Positions 1-12,383 of a stretch of 64,000 bases of DNA are shown one piece after another. The notes below the pieces were generated by a model, which saw nothing but the letters and a program-made list of their open reading frames with translations, searched no databases and was not told the DNA's origin. Where the stretch lies: assembly GCF_016920785.2 (NCBI RefSeq), contig NW_024609837.1, forward strand, positions 25,111,533-25,175,532. The letters run 5' to 3'. The translations under genes were made by a program, and so were the position numbers. Source of the stretch: Ixodes scapularis. Its lineage: Eukaryota > Arthropoda > Arachnida > Ixodida > Ixodidae. Within the stretch, counting starts at the first letter, position 1, and each line of letters starts with the position of its first letter.

Positions 1-1070
1 CACCATTTGATTGATGCGCCACCTTTCTCAAGGGCAGCGGCTGACTGTTCAACCATTTTTTGCGGGGACGGACAGCAGCGTGCACAAAGAGTGGCGCTTT
101 AGTAAGATGGCGACGAACGAGGAAGAGGTGAAAGGAGACCGGTTCTGGTCGCGAGTTTGTAATCTGAGTTGACGAATACTCTAAAACGTTGACCAAAATG
201 TATGCTTTTTATGAGCAAAAAAAAAAACATCTCGTTTCGTTGTCGGAAAAGCTCTTGTCGATCCCCTTTTTTTCGTTTTTACATTGTTAGCTCCGTAAAC
301 TGCACCATTTAGCTTTTCATTCGTTTTCAGAAAGGATGATAAGGCGGGTATGATGTGGTCGAGGACTTTCTTGTATTTTTTCGTTTGTTATATCAGCACC
401 TTTAAAAATTAGCACAATTGCCTGGGCAGCCTCCTTGTTCTTTTAAAAGTAGGGTCGTGTAACAAGAGTTATCTAGGCTCACCCAGAAACCTAAGACAAA
501 TATTAAAAAAAAAAGTTATTTTGAACTGCTAGAAAATTGGGGCAACTGTATAAATATTTGTCTTTTTCTTTTTATGGTACAAAACCTTAAGCCAAAAAAA
601 GATACGAGCCCTTTTGAAAGACTCGTCCTTGCTTGACGCTTATTTATTTTCATTAAATAAGATTTTTATTAAACAATTTCAATAAATAAACTCATAATTA
701 GAATTACAAAGAAAAGCTTGTCCCTCGAGAGGAGACCATGCACTCTTGAGTGGGGACAAAAAATCGCTTCCCAGATATTTTGTCAGGGGGCGCCATTCGT
801 GAAATTTACAATAGATTAACCTAATTTTTTTCCTTTAAGCAATTTTCTTTTTGTTTTAGGTTCTGAGGGTACGCACGTACTATTTTATATTTGTGCGTTT
901 ATGCGCGTGCCTATGTGCCGTGTGTGTTTTTGGATCGGGGTGAATGAGTACATGTGCGAATTCATACTCGCCTGATCGTGTTTTCTCCAGTATCTGCGTC
1001 GTAGGTTTATGTATTCCAAATATGGGTGTGTAACGAGAAAAGAGTCAAAGTACAGGCTAGCTGGTGGAAG
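1..1070. other. AT-rich intergenic DNA
   Basis: No open frame resembling a protein and no repeat boundary was recognised. Several A/T homopolymer runs are present. Confidence 0.5.
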
Positions 1071-1230
1071 TCAACCATTTCGTCGTTTACCCTGAGACTG
1101 GGGTTTTTTTTTTGAAGAGCAGAAGAAACAGAAAAAACAGACAGGTCTCAAACAGACCTGTCTGTTTTTTCTGTTTCTTCTGCTCTTCAAAAAAAAACCC
1201 CAGTCTCAGGGTAAACGACGAAATGGTTGA
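1071..1230. repeat. Near-perfect 160-bp inverted repeat (hairpin)
   Basis: The left arm starts TCAACCATTTCGTCGTTTAC and the right arm ends with its exact complement, GTAAACGACGAAATGGTTGA. The arms are about 77 nt and match throughout, except that a T10 tract on the left faces A9 on the right. The spacer is about 5 nt (CAAAC). Open frames on both strands here are mirror images caused by the palindrome, not genes. The near-perfect match implies a recent origin or a foldback element. I see no convincing target-site duplication. Confidence 0.95.
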
Positions 1231-2607
1231 TGGGTGTGTACCTCGCGTCTTTAAAAAAGAGAAACAGAAAAATTCAGATACAAAATTAGTTATGCTTTGT
1301 TTTACATTATGATGAGCCGTAAACGTTGCCCCGAGCCGCCCGAAGCCAATCCGAATCCGTGCAACCTGACCACTGCTAGAGGCACAGCAATGCACTAGGC
1401 GCTTAATCACGTGATCTGTTCACAACGCTGGATTGGCTACGACGACTTGTAGCGTCTTCCGCGCTCGATCCTGAGGACGAAACGGAGTATAGCGTTGAGT
1501 TTCTTAACGTGACGCAGGGTAGGCGACCTATTACGAGGCTATATAAATTAATCCGTTTTTCACCGCCTTCTTCAGGGAACGCGGGATTACTCTTGAAACT
1601 TATTCATGTCCGTTCTTTTGTCAGTGCAGTCGAAGACTAGAAGTAGAGCTTTTTAAAAAATAAAATGCTTTCTTTTTTTTTTTTAATTTGTTGTAGTTGT
1701 AGTCTCTATTGTAACTGGTAACTTAAGAATAGCAGGAGCTAGGTGGTTAGTCTTGAGCAACATAGATTTCGGAATTAGCTGAAAATAGTGCGAAAAAATG
1801 GAAGAACCAGGCAAGAAGCTGGAATACAATAGGTCGGAATCTGCGTTACTTAAACTGTCGGTTACTCTATGAATTTGAACGCCGATCGCAATAACGCATT
1901 CTTTCTAAAGACAACCTAACAAACAGTTCTTTTATTTGAATCTCAAATTCCTTCGGTTTGTTTCGCCACGTCTTTCGTATTTATTTCATTGTTCACCGAT
2001 TATTGCATTTTGCAATCGCGCTCACGCAAAGTAAACACGAGTAAACTTGCAATAAAGAATTAAATACACGCTTGAGGTGCGGGATATTGACAGAAAAAAA
2101 AAAAACAGGAATCATATCCCTTAGTAAAAAATTTTTGCTGTCAAAGTTTTACTGTCCTATTCTCGTTAACGCGAGATACCTTCCATTACCCGTGACCACG
2201 ACAATAGGAAACTACGCTCAGATAATCGGTGAAAGCGGCGCAAGAGTAATCGAGAGGAAATCGGCGGTAGATGAACGCGTGGGGCTTTCCCGTTCAAACG
2301 TGTCGTCCTCACAAGGCCCGATCGATAAAACTAATTTTCTCGGGAAGACGGGGAGAAAGAAGCAAACGCGGCCTAACTAACAAACTACCGGAGGCGCAAT
2401 ATCAACGCTAAACACAATTTCGCACTTACACCCCGCCTCATTACCACCGTATGGACCGCGTCCAGTGCTACGAGCCGTCACGTACTTACAGCCAATCAAG
2501 CGCTGCGAGAATGTCACGTGACTCTAGGCCCGTTGCATCTCCGCAGCGTCACCCAGAATATTGATGGGAATTTTTCGAACATTACATAGTTTTATAATAG
2601 CGGACCC
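1231..2607. other. Intergenic, no recognised feature
   Basis: AT-rich sequence with poly(A)/poly(T) runs. Two motifs reading CACGTGA or its complement occur near 1409 and 2515. No coding signal was found. Confidence 0.4.
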
Positions 2608-2635
2608 CGACGCTTTGCATCTTTAAAACTGCTCG

Positions 2636-2717
2636 GGGCACCCTGAGTGGGCCCCCCCCCCCCCCCCCCCCCTAGATTCTAAAGCTCTTTATTAGAGAGT
2701 TTTAGAACAGGGTGCCC
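2636..2717. repeat. Small inverted repeat containing a C21 tract
   Basis: GGGCACCCTG at 2636-2645 is complemented by CAGGGTGCCC at 2708-2717. Between them lie an uninterrupted run of 21 C (2652-2672) and a smaller imperfect hairpin (TTCTAAA ... TTTAGAA). It may be a short MITE remnant. The C tract is length-unstable and its size may be a sequencing artefact. Confidence 0.6.
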
Positions 2718-2821
2718 TAATGGCCCGTTCAAACACTTGCAACTGCGACTAGGACCGACTGAGACATGACCGGTTTTTAAACCTCTTGCGACTGCTTAGG
2801 ACCAGTTCCGCACCAGCGCAT

Positions 2822-2951
2822 CCCCTACTGGAATTTTTGTAGAGGGTCGTGGGACCGGCGGGCGCGTGCTCGGTCCACGCTCGCATTGATGGTTTCCGCC
2901 ATAGATGCGCAAAGCTTTTGCTAACGATCTACAAAAATTCCTATAGTGGAA
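2822..2951. repeat. Short MITE-like element
   Basis: CTACTGGAATTTTTGTAGA on the left is mirrored by CTACAAAAATTCCTATAG on the right, about 130 bp apart, with GC-rich sequence between. The terminal repeat is about 20 bp with mismatches. No target-site duplication was confirmed. Confidence 0.4.
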
Positions 2952-5900
2952 GCCCATGAAGAGCCTCCTTTAGGTTCAGGTAGCACTTCGTCCCACTCGG
3001 ATGATGCTAACTGGGCAAATCGGGCCCGATCCCGACAAGGCCTTCGACGCGTTGACTGGATACCCGGCCCAGCCGAACCGTGACGTAGAAGTCGTGTTCA
3101 GTTTGTGTCAGCGCTCGATTTCCCTTTTGCTGACGTCGATAGGCTATAAAGTGCACGGGCTTTCATTCTTCGATAGTCGCTGATACACTCAAGTCATGTA
3201 CCGAGCACACTCCGTATAGACAGCGAGATGTGGCATCCAGAGATAAAAATTGCAATGCCACGAAGCATTAAAAACAAAACGTGAACACCATACTTGATGG
3301 TGACAGCGCAGGAAAAATCAATCTCACACCAGACACTCAGGAAGACAAGCACACGCGCTGAACTTACAACTCTAGTGTATTCGACTACCTCATTTTTCTC
3401 TTCAACGTCTGGGTTGTCTTTTCAGAACGTGATAAGTAGAAGAAGTAGCATCCTATCAAGTGAACACCATGAACTACGCCCTGCGTTTGTCTTTGCGCCC
3501 AAAAATGAAGCTCACGTGACACTTTTGCCATCGCCTGATTGGCTGGCATGGTTCGTACTACGCATGGTGCGATCCATGCTAGGGGGAGAAGGAGTCTGGC
3601 GACTCTAACGACCGACGAAGAAAAGAAAGAAAAAAAAAAAGAGAAGCAGCACCGCCTTGTTCCTGAACAATCCGTATTCGTCGCGCTCTCCAGCGCCTTA
3701 ATGAGAGACGGCACCGCTAGCCCGGCCACGGTCATCCATCATCCGATTAACGTTGTGTCGGGGGCTTTTGCCGTCCACCACCTGTGGGATAGGAAGTGAA
3801 GCTGGCTGTTGCTCAGAATAAAGTATACGACGGACGCACCGTCCTTGGCGACGTGAGCGACCAAAGACTTCGCTAGAGGGTGCAAAGGTGAGCTGGTTGG
3901 TAGTTGTTCATCCCGATTTAAAAACGCGCAAAAGACGAGAACGGAGTAGGAGAACGCGTACGACGTACGGACAAGCGCTTACTTGCAAATACTCGTATGT
4001 TGATTAAAACCTCAGAAAAAGAAAAAAATTCCCCTCTTTTTTTTTTTTTTTCCTCAGATCGCGCTTGTCTGTCGTACGTGTCTTCTTACCCTGTCCTCGT
4101 TTTTTCGTTCGCTTTTAAATCGGGGCAAAGACTTCTCGACCGTTGTCGGCTTTCGCAGTTGGTCAGACGCTCGCAGTCTCTCACTACAACGCCTTTAGTT
4201 CTGTCCACGTGACCAAACGCTCACTCCGACGCCTTTAGGGGTATATCAGTTCTGCGCTTAGAGTGTCGGTACTTCATGCCCCGATTATAGTGCGGCCGTC
4301 GTTGGCGTCGGTGTTTAGGAGAGAGCGTGAGCAATCGGCGATAGTTGTCCTTTCTAAAACCGATTTCCAAAGCTTAAAGTGTACGGAGTCGGAAAGCTCG
4401 AGCAATATTGTTTTGACCTGTCGCGGGCCGTTTTAAAATTTCTGAACGACGTGAAAGCGTTAGCAATCTCCAGATAATACGGAAGATAGTGGGGGAACAG
4501 TGATTTATAGCGCAATAGTGGCTGAAGCACGTCGTTACTTCGAGACATTCATCTTCTTTAGTGCCTAAACCTCCACCTATGTTGACGGAAATAAGACTAA
4601 GGTGAGACTGTGAACCTTGATGGAGTTGGTTTGAAAACGCGATGACCCCGAAATTCCACCGTGATTTTTGCGCAGATCACCACACTTCCCGTTCGTCACT
4701 GATGACCAGTAGTAGTTATTTGCGCCACGGCGAGGCAACTTCCGCTCGTGATGTCGCAGGTTGGAACCCTAAGAGGGCGCCGCCGAAATATCTATAGGCG
4801 CTAATACTGGATATTAACGACAAGAACAGTGAACGGACCTGTAGACAGTGTCTAAATCTGTTTGTGTGAAGTTGTAGCCTGTGCTTCACACGAGGTATTG
4901 CAAATCTGTCTTTTTTTTTTTTTATGGTAGGTCTCAAAAACTTGAATCGTGTGAAAAATCTAGATGCTCGAATGTGCACGGCGCCAGTTTGTCGGAGAAC
5001 TTCGCCGTATCGCTGGACAAAACAAGTCGGTGGTGCTCAGTAACCACGAGTTTTTTTTTTTTTTCTTAAAGTTTAGGTCAGTTCAATTGAAATAGATTCC
5101 CTAAATACGTGCCGTCCTTACAAGTAGCTGAAGCCCTGCTTGCTAATAAAGCACGAAATCTTTAGTGTTGGCACAACACACGGGATTGCCAGATAATGCT
5201 AAAAAATTAGTACCCTAAAATAAAAACCCACCTTGTGAAAACAAAAACAAAAAATGAGGAAAGGTGGTGGGAGAGGGGGGCGGTTACAACATATGTAGGC
5301 GTGGCTTGTTCGAACATCTTGTCATCATCTAAAACCTATATGATATCGGCAACTCTTGATGAGAACGCCAAAGAACGAATCACAAAGCAACAAATCGCTA
5401 TCATATCAGGCCAAGAGCTTTCGGTAACCACAGCCCTCTCGAATGGAACGCTCCCTGAACTACAAAAGAACTTTGTTCCTTTTTCATACATCGACAAAAG
5501 TTTTCTGCCTCGGACTTGATCTAATCAAGTATGGACGAATAACCCTAATTTTCTTTAGAGCTCGCATTCAAATTGCAGAAGAAAAAAAGACTCTTTACAA
5601 CCAGCATTACTCTTGTTCTTTTTACAAAATATGGGTATGAAATGAGCGCATAAACCAAACAACGTATGTTCCATCCGCTCGAGTGAGTTCAAAGGCGAAA
5701 TTTGATCTTTGTGGGTGAACGCAAAGCGAAGGTTTTGAATGTCCATCCGATGCGGCGCGCTTTTAATTAAATCCTGATGGGATACTCGAGACCGCGGTAT
5801 ACCACCGCGGATGTTTTCAATTCACAGAAATTCAGCTTACGAAATTGTACAATCTAGAAGCGTACAGTAAAAGTAAAAAAAAAAAAATAAAAAAATCAGT

Positions 5901-8900
5901 ATTTTTTTTAGTTTGTATTGCAGTTGCGTGAGTATAATTATAACCGTAATTCAACACGTGTTATGAACATCGGAGATTTTGTAATTATCAATTAGTCACG
6001 GAAGGGCACAACTTCGGAAGCAGTGGCGATAACATTTATTTTCACGTCGACTAATTATTTCTTTGAGACCACTAGATAATGATTGGACACAGCCAGGGAC
6101 ATTATAATGTGACTGACAGATGATTAGCGTGATGATTACTTCTATATTCGAGGTAAGCGTACAGAGGTCCGTATAATAGACCAGGCTACCGTCGTACCGC
6201 AGTATAAACAATAAAACTGATAATACGCTTTAGTCATGCAACTTCGGCAATAGTGAAATACGTGATCCTATACAAATCCAATTAGAGCAACATTAATAGT
6301 AGGAATATATGGGGAATCGCTTGCACCACAATATCTACGATTGTAAAAGAATGGCCAAAATAAGGCACCGTCGAATAAGTGGGTGAGAAGCTACTGGACG
6401 ACGTGCATGCTTAAAAAGGCGTATTCTAAAATTTAGAACGGTTGACAATATGTCGAACATCGTTTATAAAACTAACACAGCCACAAAAAACTAAATCAGC
6501 GTGTATTATTTCTAAGGAGAAGGTTGCGAGATAGAGAATTACGTGCGGCGTGTTTTGAGCTGCCTGTGACGTCATCATGTCTCGTCATAGTGTCACGTGA
6601 TGTGACGTCACGGCGTCAAGTCATAATACCACGTCGCGACCATCACGTTGATAACGTCACGTGAACACCGTCTGATAAATGTTGCGTGAAGTAAGTCCAC
6701 TACATTTAATGTCTCTACTGTATTCCCATGGTCAGGCAGAATTCAAATTTCCCGCTAAATTTAGCGAAGATTTTTCACGTTACGCTTCCGTCACAACTTC
6801 CGTTAAACTTTATCGGCGGCCTTTTTTTTTTATTATAAAACCTTAAATCTATACGCATTCCGTGCAAGTAAAAAAAAAAAGAAAAAAAGATGGGCTTCTT
6901 AAAATCGTCTGCCTGGAGACTTGGGGAACCATGCTGAGCGTGCTTTAGCTTTCTTTAATCCTTCGCGCGTCGATAAGGGTCTTGAAAATTTGTGTGTTTG
7001 CCGACAGCAGCCGAAAGCAGAAAGAATGGCTTCTTTTCCTTGGGCTTCCCTTAATGGCGACGAAAGGGGAAGAAGGGAAAGGGCGGGCCACGGCTGCTCT
7101 CTTCCGATCACCAGCGCGTATAAATCGTTCTTAAACTAATGAATCGTGATCACGGTCGCCGCGACCGAGAAACGCAAGAGAGAAAAAAAAAGAACGCTCA
7201 GCCACACGATACTATAAGTACCGAACCAAAACATTTTAGCGACGAAAGGAGAAAGTAAGTGGCGCGAAAGTACAATGCTCCAAAAATGATGATGAAGATT
7301 ATTTTGTTTTTATTCTTTTTTTTTGCTCTCGAGAGAATGCTCGAAGTGGGGGAAGCGACGCTTGCTCGAACTTCCGAAAATGGAGTGGCGCTCTCCCGGA
7401 AGGATGAAGAAATTCCGGAAGAAAAGCTATTATTTTCTCTCTCTTTCTCTTTTTTTTTTCTTTCGGGGTTGCGGTTGAGTGTTTTTAAACCTCGCATTTT
7501 ATATTTATATTTACCTTGCTCAATCTATCTTCAATTCACTGTGTACGTATCGTGGTACCGGGAACTAAAATTGAAACTAGGGGGTCACCGTATTTTTTTA
7601 TTTTTTTATTTTCACAGTTTTGTCTCTAAGTTTAGAAAACAACAGCGACGATATTAACAAAAAATAAAATTTAACCTATTTTTTTTTTATATTTCAGAGA
7701 AATCTATACACGTTTTTTTCGTGTTCCTCTTGTCATTTTACGAATATTGAGCAAACGCCGGCTTGTGTCTTGAACAGCGCTTTGGCGTATAAAATGTTCT
7801 TGGTGTCCCAGCGACTCGCTGGCACGCGGCGCGCAGGCAACCGGTTGCGTGGCCCCCGTTCCCATTTCTCGGGAGCTAGAAATGACATGCGTTATAATCA
7901 TCTCATATGATCGATTCATTTCCCTTTGAAACGTAGCTCTGTTCTTATGGATTTAATTAGCCTCGGTTTAATTTTTGCTTTCCAGCCTTTTGCCATGTTA
8001 ATCACCTATACGGCTATCAGTCTACAATTATCGCCCCCAGAAAATATGACGAATAAAATGCTACGAGTATTTTCTGAGATTGATGCCATTAAAATCGCGA
8101 GGAAATCCGAAACTACCATATGAAGAATATATTTTTTTTTCATTGTTCAGACAAGCTAACTTCGATTAATAACCACGTTCATTTCACTCAATATAAGAAA
8201 ATCAATAAACGTAAACAATGCTTTGGGGATTACGTGTGCGTAAACGATAAAGAGAATCAATATATTACGTATTTTTTCATGCCACGCGTCTTTTTCTGGG
8301 TTCGCGTGCCAATTAGAAAGTGCACTTCAATTTTAAAATTTTCGCACCAGCTTCGAGAAGTAGGTTGCGTCTACACAAATATTCCTATCACGTCTCAAAA
8401 TGTGTTTTTCTTTCCTTTTTTTCTAAATCTTTCGGCGTTTTAATACTCCGAGAGAGCGATAAATTTAAATCATTTTAACCCGGTTCTTTACTATTGCAGA
8501 CTTCTCAGGCGACCATCTAGATGCAACTCAATTTATTAATCAGACGCCTCAAAAAAACTAAAAATTGCACCCCAAAACAGCATTTTCTCTTTTGTGCAGT
8601 TATATTTCTTCTACATTACGATTTTATTCGTGTTTTTCGTAACAAAAACAAGCGTTTTTTTTTTACTCTTGTCCCGCTGCAGATTTGTCTCGAGCAAAAT
8701 ACTGAATCGTAGACCTCGACTCTGTCACCATCGGCTTTGTCAAGTATAAAGGTCTAGCGAAAGCAGTTTGAGTGAACGTTGTGATTGCTTTAATAACAAT
8801 ATCCCGAGATTCTATTTTTTTTTAGAAGCGGAACAAAGTGTTAGTTTGGATACGTCTTAGCAGGGATATTAGAACAAATAGTTTAATACGTGACCATCAC

Positions 8901-9380
8901 GCGAAGTCGAAGCCTTCTATTAAATATATTACTTGACTATAAAATAAAAAAAAAAAATTCTCACGTATGCTAATGCAGTAAGTTTGCAATTGAAAATATA
9001 CCCGAGGGAAGCTACGAAAGTTCCAAAAACATTTGCATATTCAAACTTACGCGATTTAACGATAAACGTGGTGATTCCGCACTTGCAAAGTAAAACAAAC
9101 TCATATCATGCTTTGTTGTTGTTGTTGTTGTTCTTTAAGGGGTGATCTTGCCAATTTCGATTGACTCTAAAAGAAGGACGCTAACTTTCACCTGTCACGG
9201 AACCAAACTGTCAGTCATGTTCTTAAAAGCGGATGCAGAAACCAGATCAGGTAACACCGTCAGTGTGTAAACGGGGAACACGCTAGCATGTCGAGGCAGA
9301 AACAAAACCAGCTGCACCCACGTTTAGTTTTGTTTTAAGCCTAAACTGATCAAATAAATATGAAAAAAAGTGAAAGCCGC
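2952..9380. other. Intergenic, AT-rich, no recognised gene
   Basis: All open frames are short, rich in K/F/I or poly(F), and unlike any family I know. The region 6555-6670 has clustered TGACGTCA and CACGTGA motifs. It is followed by one CGCTAAATTTAGCG dyad at 6753-6766, probably a degenerate scrap of the dispersed repeat described at 9.4 kb. A short (GTT)n run lies near 9113-9131. Confidence 0.4.
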
Positions 9381-9461
9381 TTACCACTCCCTGTAACGCC
9401 GAATTGGAGCGCAGCTCTTGAGGAGGAGGAGGGAAGTGTACTGAGGGCCACGGTTTCTCGG

Positions 9462-9637
9462 GGGTCACGTGACATAGGGGAAAGGGTCACACATGACCCC
9501 CCCCCCCGAGGGCACGTGACCTTGTTGGGGTCACGTGATCTCAGGGGAGGGGGTCCACGTGGGGGGGGAGTCACGTGCCCCACCGAGGTCACGTGACCTC
9601 GGGGAGGGGTCACGTGACCCCCAAGGTCACGTGACCA
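9462..9637. repeat. CACGTGAC cluster
   Basis: At least seven CACGTGAC/GTCACGTG-type palindromes lie within about 175 bp, separated by G-rich or C-rich runs. CACGTG is the canonical E-box core, bound by bHLH proteins in animals. Here the repetition looks like local amplification inside the dispersed repeat, so regulatory function is not implied. Confidence 0.8.
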
Positions 9638-9639
9638 AT

Positions 9640-10394
9640 GTTTCCCCGCTAGATTTAGCGGGGAAATTTGTTTCGCTAGATTTAGCGGGGAAATTTTTCC
9701 GCCAGATTTAGGGGGAATTTTTTCCGCTAGATTTAGCAGGGAAGTTTTTCCGCTAAATTTAGCGGGGAAGTTTTTCCGCTAGATTTAACGGGGAAATTTT
9801 TCCACTAGATTTAGCGGGAAATTTTTTCGCTAGATCTAGCGGGGAAGCTTTTAGCTAGATATAGCGGCGAAATTGTTCCGCTATATTTAGCGGGGAAATG
9901 TTCCCGCTAGATTTAGCGGGGAAATTTTTCCGCCAGATTTAGCGGGGAATTTTTTCCGCTAGATTTAGCGGGGAAGTTTTTCCGCTAAATTTAGCGGGGA
10001 AATTTTTCCGCTAGATTTAGCGGGAAAATTTTTCCGCTAGATTTAGCGGAGAAATTTTTCCGCCAGATTTAGCGGAGGTTTTTCCGCTAGATTTAGCGGG
10101 GAAAATTTTCCGCTAGCGGGGAAGTTTTTCCGCTAGATTTAGCGGGGAAATTTTTCCGCTAGATTTAGCGGGGAAATTTTTCCGCTAGATTGAGCGGGGA
10201 AATTTTTCCGCTAAATTTAGCGGAGAAATTTTTCTGCTAGATTTAGCGGGGAAAATTTTCCGCTAGATTTAGCGGGGAAATTTTTCCGCTCGATTTAGCG
10301 GGGAAATTTTTTCCGCTCGATTTAGCGGGGAAATTTTTTCCGTTAGATTTAGCGGGGAAATTTTTCCGCTAGATTTAACGGGGAAATTTACCCA
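9640..10394. repeat. 26-bp dyad satellite array, about 29 units
   Basis: The unit is close to CGCTAGATTTAGCGGGG followed by AAATTTTTC, 26 bp. I count about 29 units by eye. Each unit holds a dyad, CCGCTAGATTTAGCGG or CCGCTAAATTTAGCGG, so every repeat could form a small stem. Variants recur in the same order: CGCCAGA, then CGCTAGA with GAAGTTTTT, then CGCTAAA. This suggests block duplication of about nine units. It is not a CRISPR array because the intervals are not unique spacers. Confidence 0.95.
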
Positions 10395-10476
10395 TAATGC
10401 ACCGCGCGGTTACGCCGACGGCGACGGCGACGCCGCTCAAGCCGGGAACGGGCGCCTAAGAGCTGCGCTCTAAAAA

Positions 10477-12380
10477 AAAAAAAAAAGAAACCGGTGTGCG
10501 CGACAGGGAACGACACTTTCCTCTTTCTCGAGGCCTAATCTAGCATTATTAGCCATTACGTAAACAAACACAAAACTAATTAGGGCTAAGAAGGTCACGG
10601 TAAAGTAACTGTCGTGCGCTTAATTTTCTACGTTTAAGTTTTTCTTCTTACTTTTGAAGACGAGCTCAGATAAAAGAACAACAAAAACTTGATCGTTGGT
10701 TATGGCTCAACGTTTTAGTCGTCATAATAATTGAGCCCTAGTTTTTTTTTTTTTTTATGTGTGTGTGACAATCCTAGCTGTTACGCATTGCTCCTAATAA
10801 CTGGCGTAGCGTCTTTTGTTTCCGTGCGATTCGACACCACTCTCCCATAGCGCGACGATAATTCAACATTGGTTTTAAAAAAATATATAAATAAAGCGCC
10901 AATTGGCTATCGACCGGGTTTTCACTGGAACGAGTTGGAAAATGAAAAGAGAAACCTAAATGCTGGTAAGTGAAATTTAAACTCCGGAGTAGAGGTTTTC
11001 AGAGCACAATCTCTTAGCTACCGCTCTCCAATCTCTATTTAAGCTCTGTCTTTTTTTATTTTTATTGTCGTATCTTTTTCCTATCAAACGCAAAACACAA
11101 AGATAAGCAGTTCTTAATTACACCGTTTAAAACTCATCTTTTTTTTTTGCGTTTTTCTATATTTTTTTATTCGACAGATTAGTTTTTTTTTTTTTTGTGC
11201 TGGATAAGCTGACGTTTTTTTCAGTATATTTTTATTGAAAATTACCGCACTTTTTAAACTGGCCGTTGGAGAAAAGACAATTATGATAGTGCACGGGTAG
11301 ATATATTAATTAAGATTTTTTTGGAGATTTTTCATGAACTTAAAATAAGTTCAGTTGGCGGACGTTCTAAAATATAAACCAGGATAGCTTTTTTCCTCTT
11401 TCGTTCTTTTTAGTTCGAAGGCTTTAATTATTGTGAGACAAATAATCTTATATCCGAAGCATTAAAGTTATCATGGGAATCATGCTGGTCGAGTTAATTA
11501 CTCGTCACAATGCTGACCGCTACAAAATCGATAGAACTTCATACTACCATATAGTCGCCTCGAAGCAAATATGACACGTACAATTTCCACCCACTATTGA
11601 AGCTTGAAACAAGTTACTACGATTAAGTGGAAATAGAACATTGGCTCAGTCATCCGCTGGAAAACTTTCCTTCATTCAATTAGGGTCGAGTGTTTCGAAT
11701 TTTAGCACAGTATCTATCTAATCATGCCCCATTAAACATTATCTGTATAAAAGATGTTTTCACACAAAATAAAAAAATGAACTACTAAATATAGACTACT
11801 TGCGCAAACACTCGCTGCTTAGTTTTACCCACGTATAGCATGTGCATTGTGATTCTAAATTATAGATGGGTATTCCGTAATGATTCTCATATTGAAGATG
11901 ACCAAAATAAGACTTCTTACAAAAATATAAAAGTGTCACAAGAAAAATAATTACTTTTACTATTATCAAAACGCGCAAAAATAAAATCGCCTTTTTCTCT
12001 GGGCTTCACCAAAAACGTTTCCTTGAATGGGTCAACACGCTCTCATAAAAGGCTCAATATTTGCGTTTCTTTTTTTTTCTTTTTTTTTTTTGGCAGAACA
12101 TTATTAGCGTTTTGAAATTACTTCAATCAACTGTTAGATATAATTATCTCAAATTGAGTAAGTTTATACCGAGCTTTTTGTAAGGACCTTCTTTCCAATA
12201 AAAAAAAAAGTACAAACATTGTCTTTCTCTCGAATAGTCGCCATCTCAATGCATGGCGTCACGTTTTTCTTTTTTGTTTTGTTTTTCCTTGGTTATTAAT
12301 GTTGCAATAAAAAAGAACCCTGCCATATAAAACGTTCCGAGTTATGCTTTTTCTATATTGCGTAAAAAGCTACACTTTCT
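10477..12380. other. Intergenic, AT-rich
   Basis: No coding or repeat structure was recognised. Long A and T runs occur at 10741-10756, 11140-11200 and 12070-12090. Confidence 0.4.
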
Positions 12381-12383
12381 TTG

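Larger units (their letters stand above)
9381..10476 (-). repeat. Dispersed GC-rich repeat family, copy 1 (longest)
   Basis: On the minus strand it begins near AGAGCGCAGCTCTTAGGCGC (10.47 kb), passes through a run of GGCGTCGCCGTCGCC-like triplets and a segment reading CCGCGCGGTGCATTATGGG. It then enters a long 26-bp tandem array and a CACGTGAC cluster, and ends with AAGAGCTGCGCTC followed by ATTCGGCGTTACAGGGA. Shorter copies with the same order of blocks occur at 29070, 52061 and 53477. AGAGCGCAGCTCTT and AAGAGCTGCGCTCT near the ends are complementary. No coding capacity is visible, so it is likely non-autonomous. Confidence 0.8.

Noticed and set aside
1064..1410. Mirror-image open frames over the 1.1-kb palindrome
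   Set aside because: Both strands encode similar peptides simply because the sequence is a palindrome.
9640..10394. CRISPR-like regular array
   Set aside because: The units are contiguous and homogeneous without unique spacers, and the sequence is eukaryotic.
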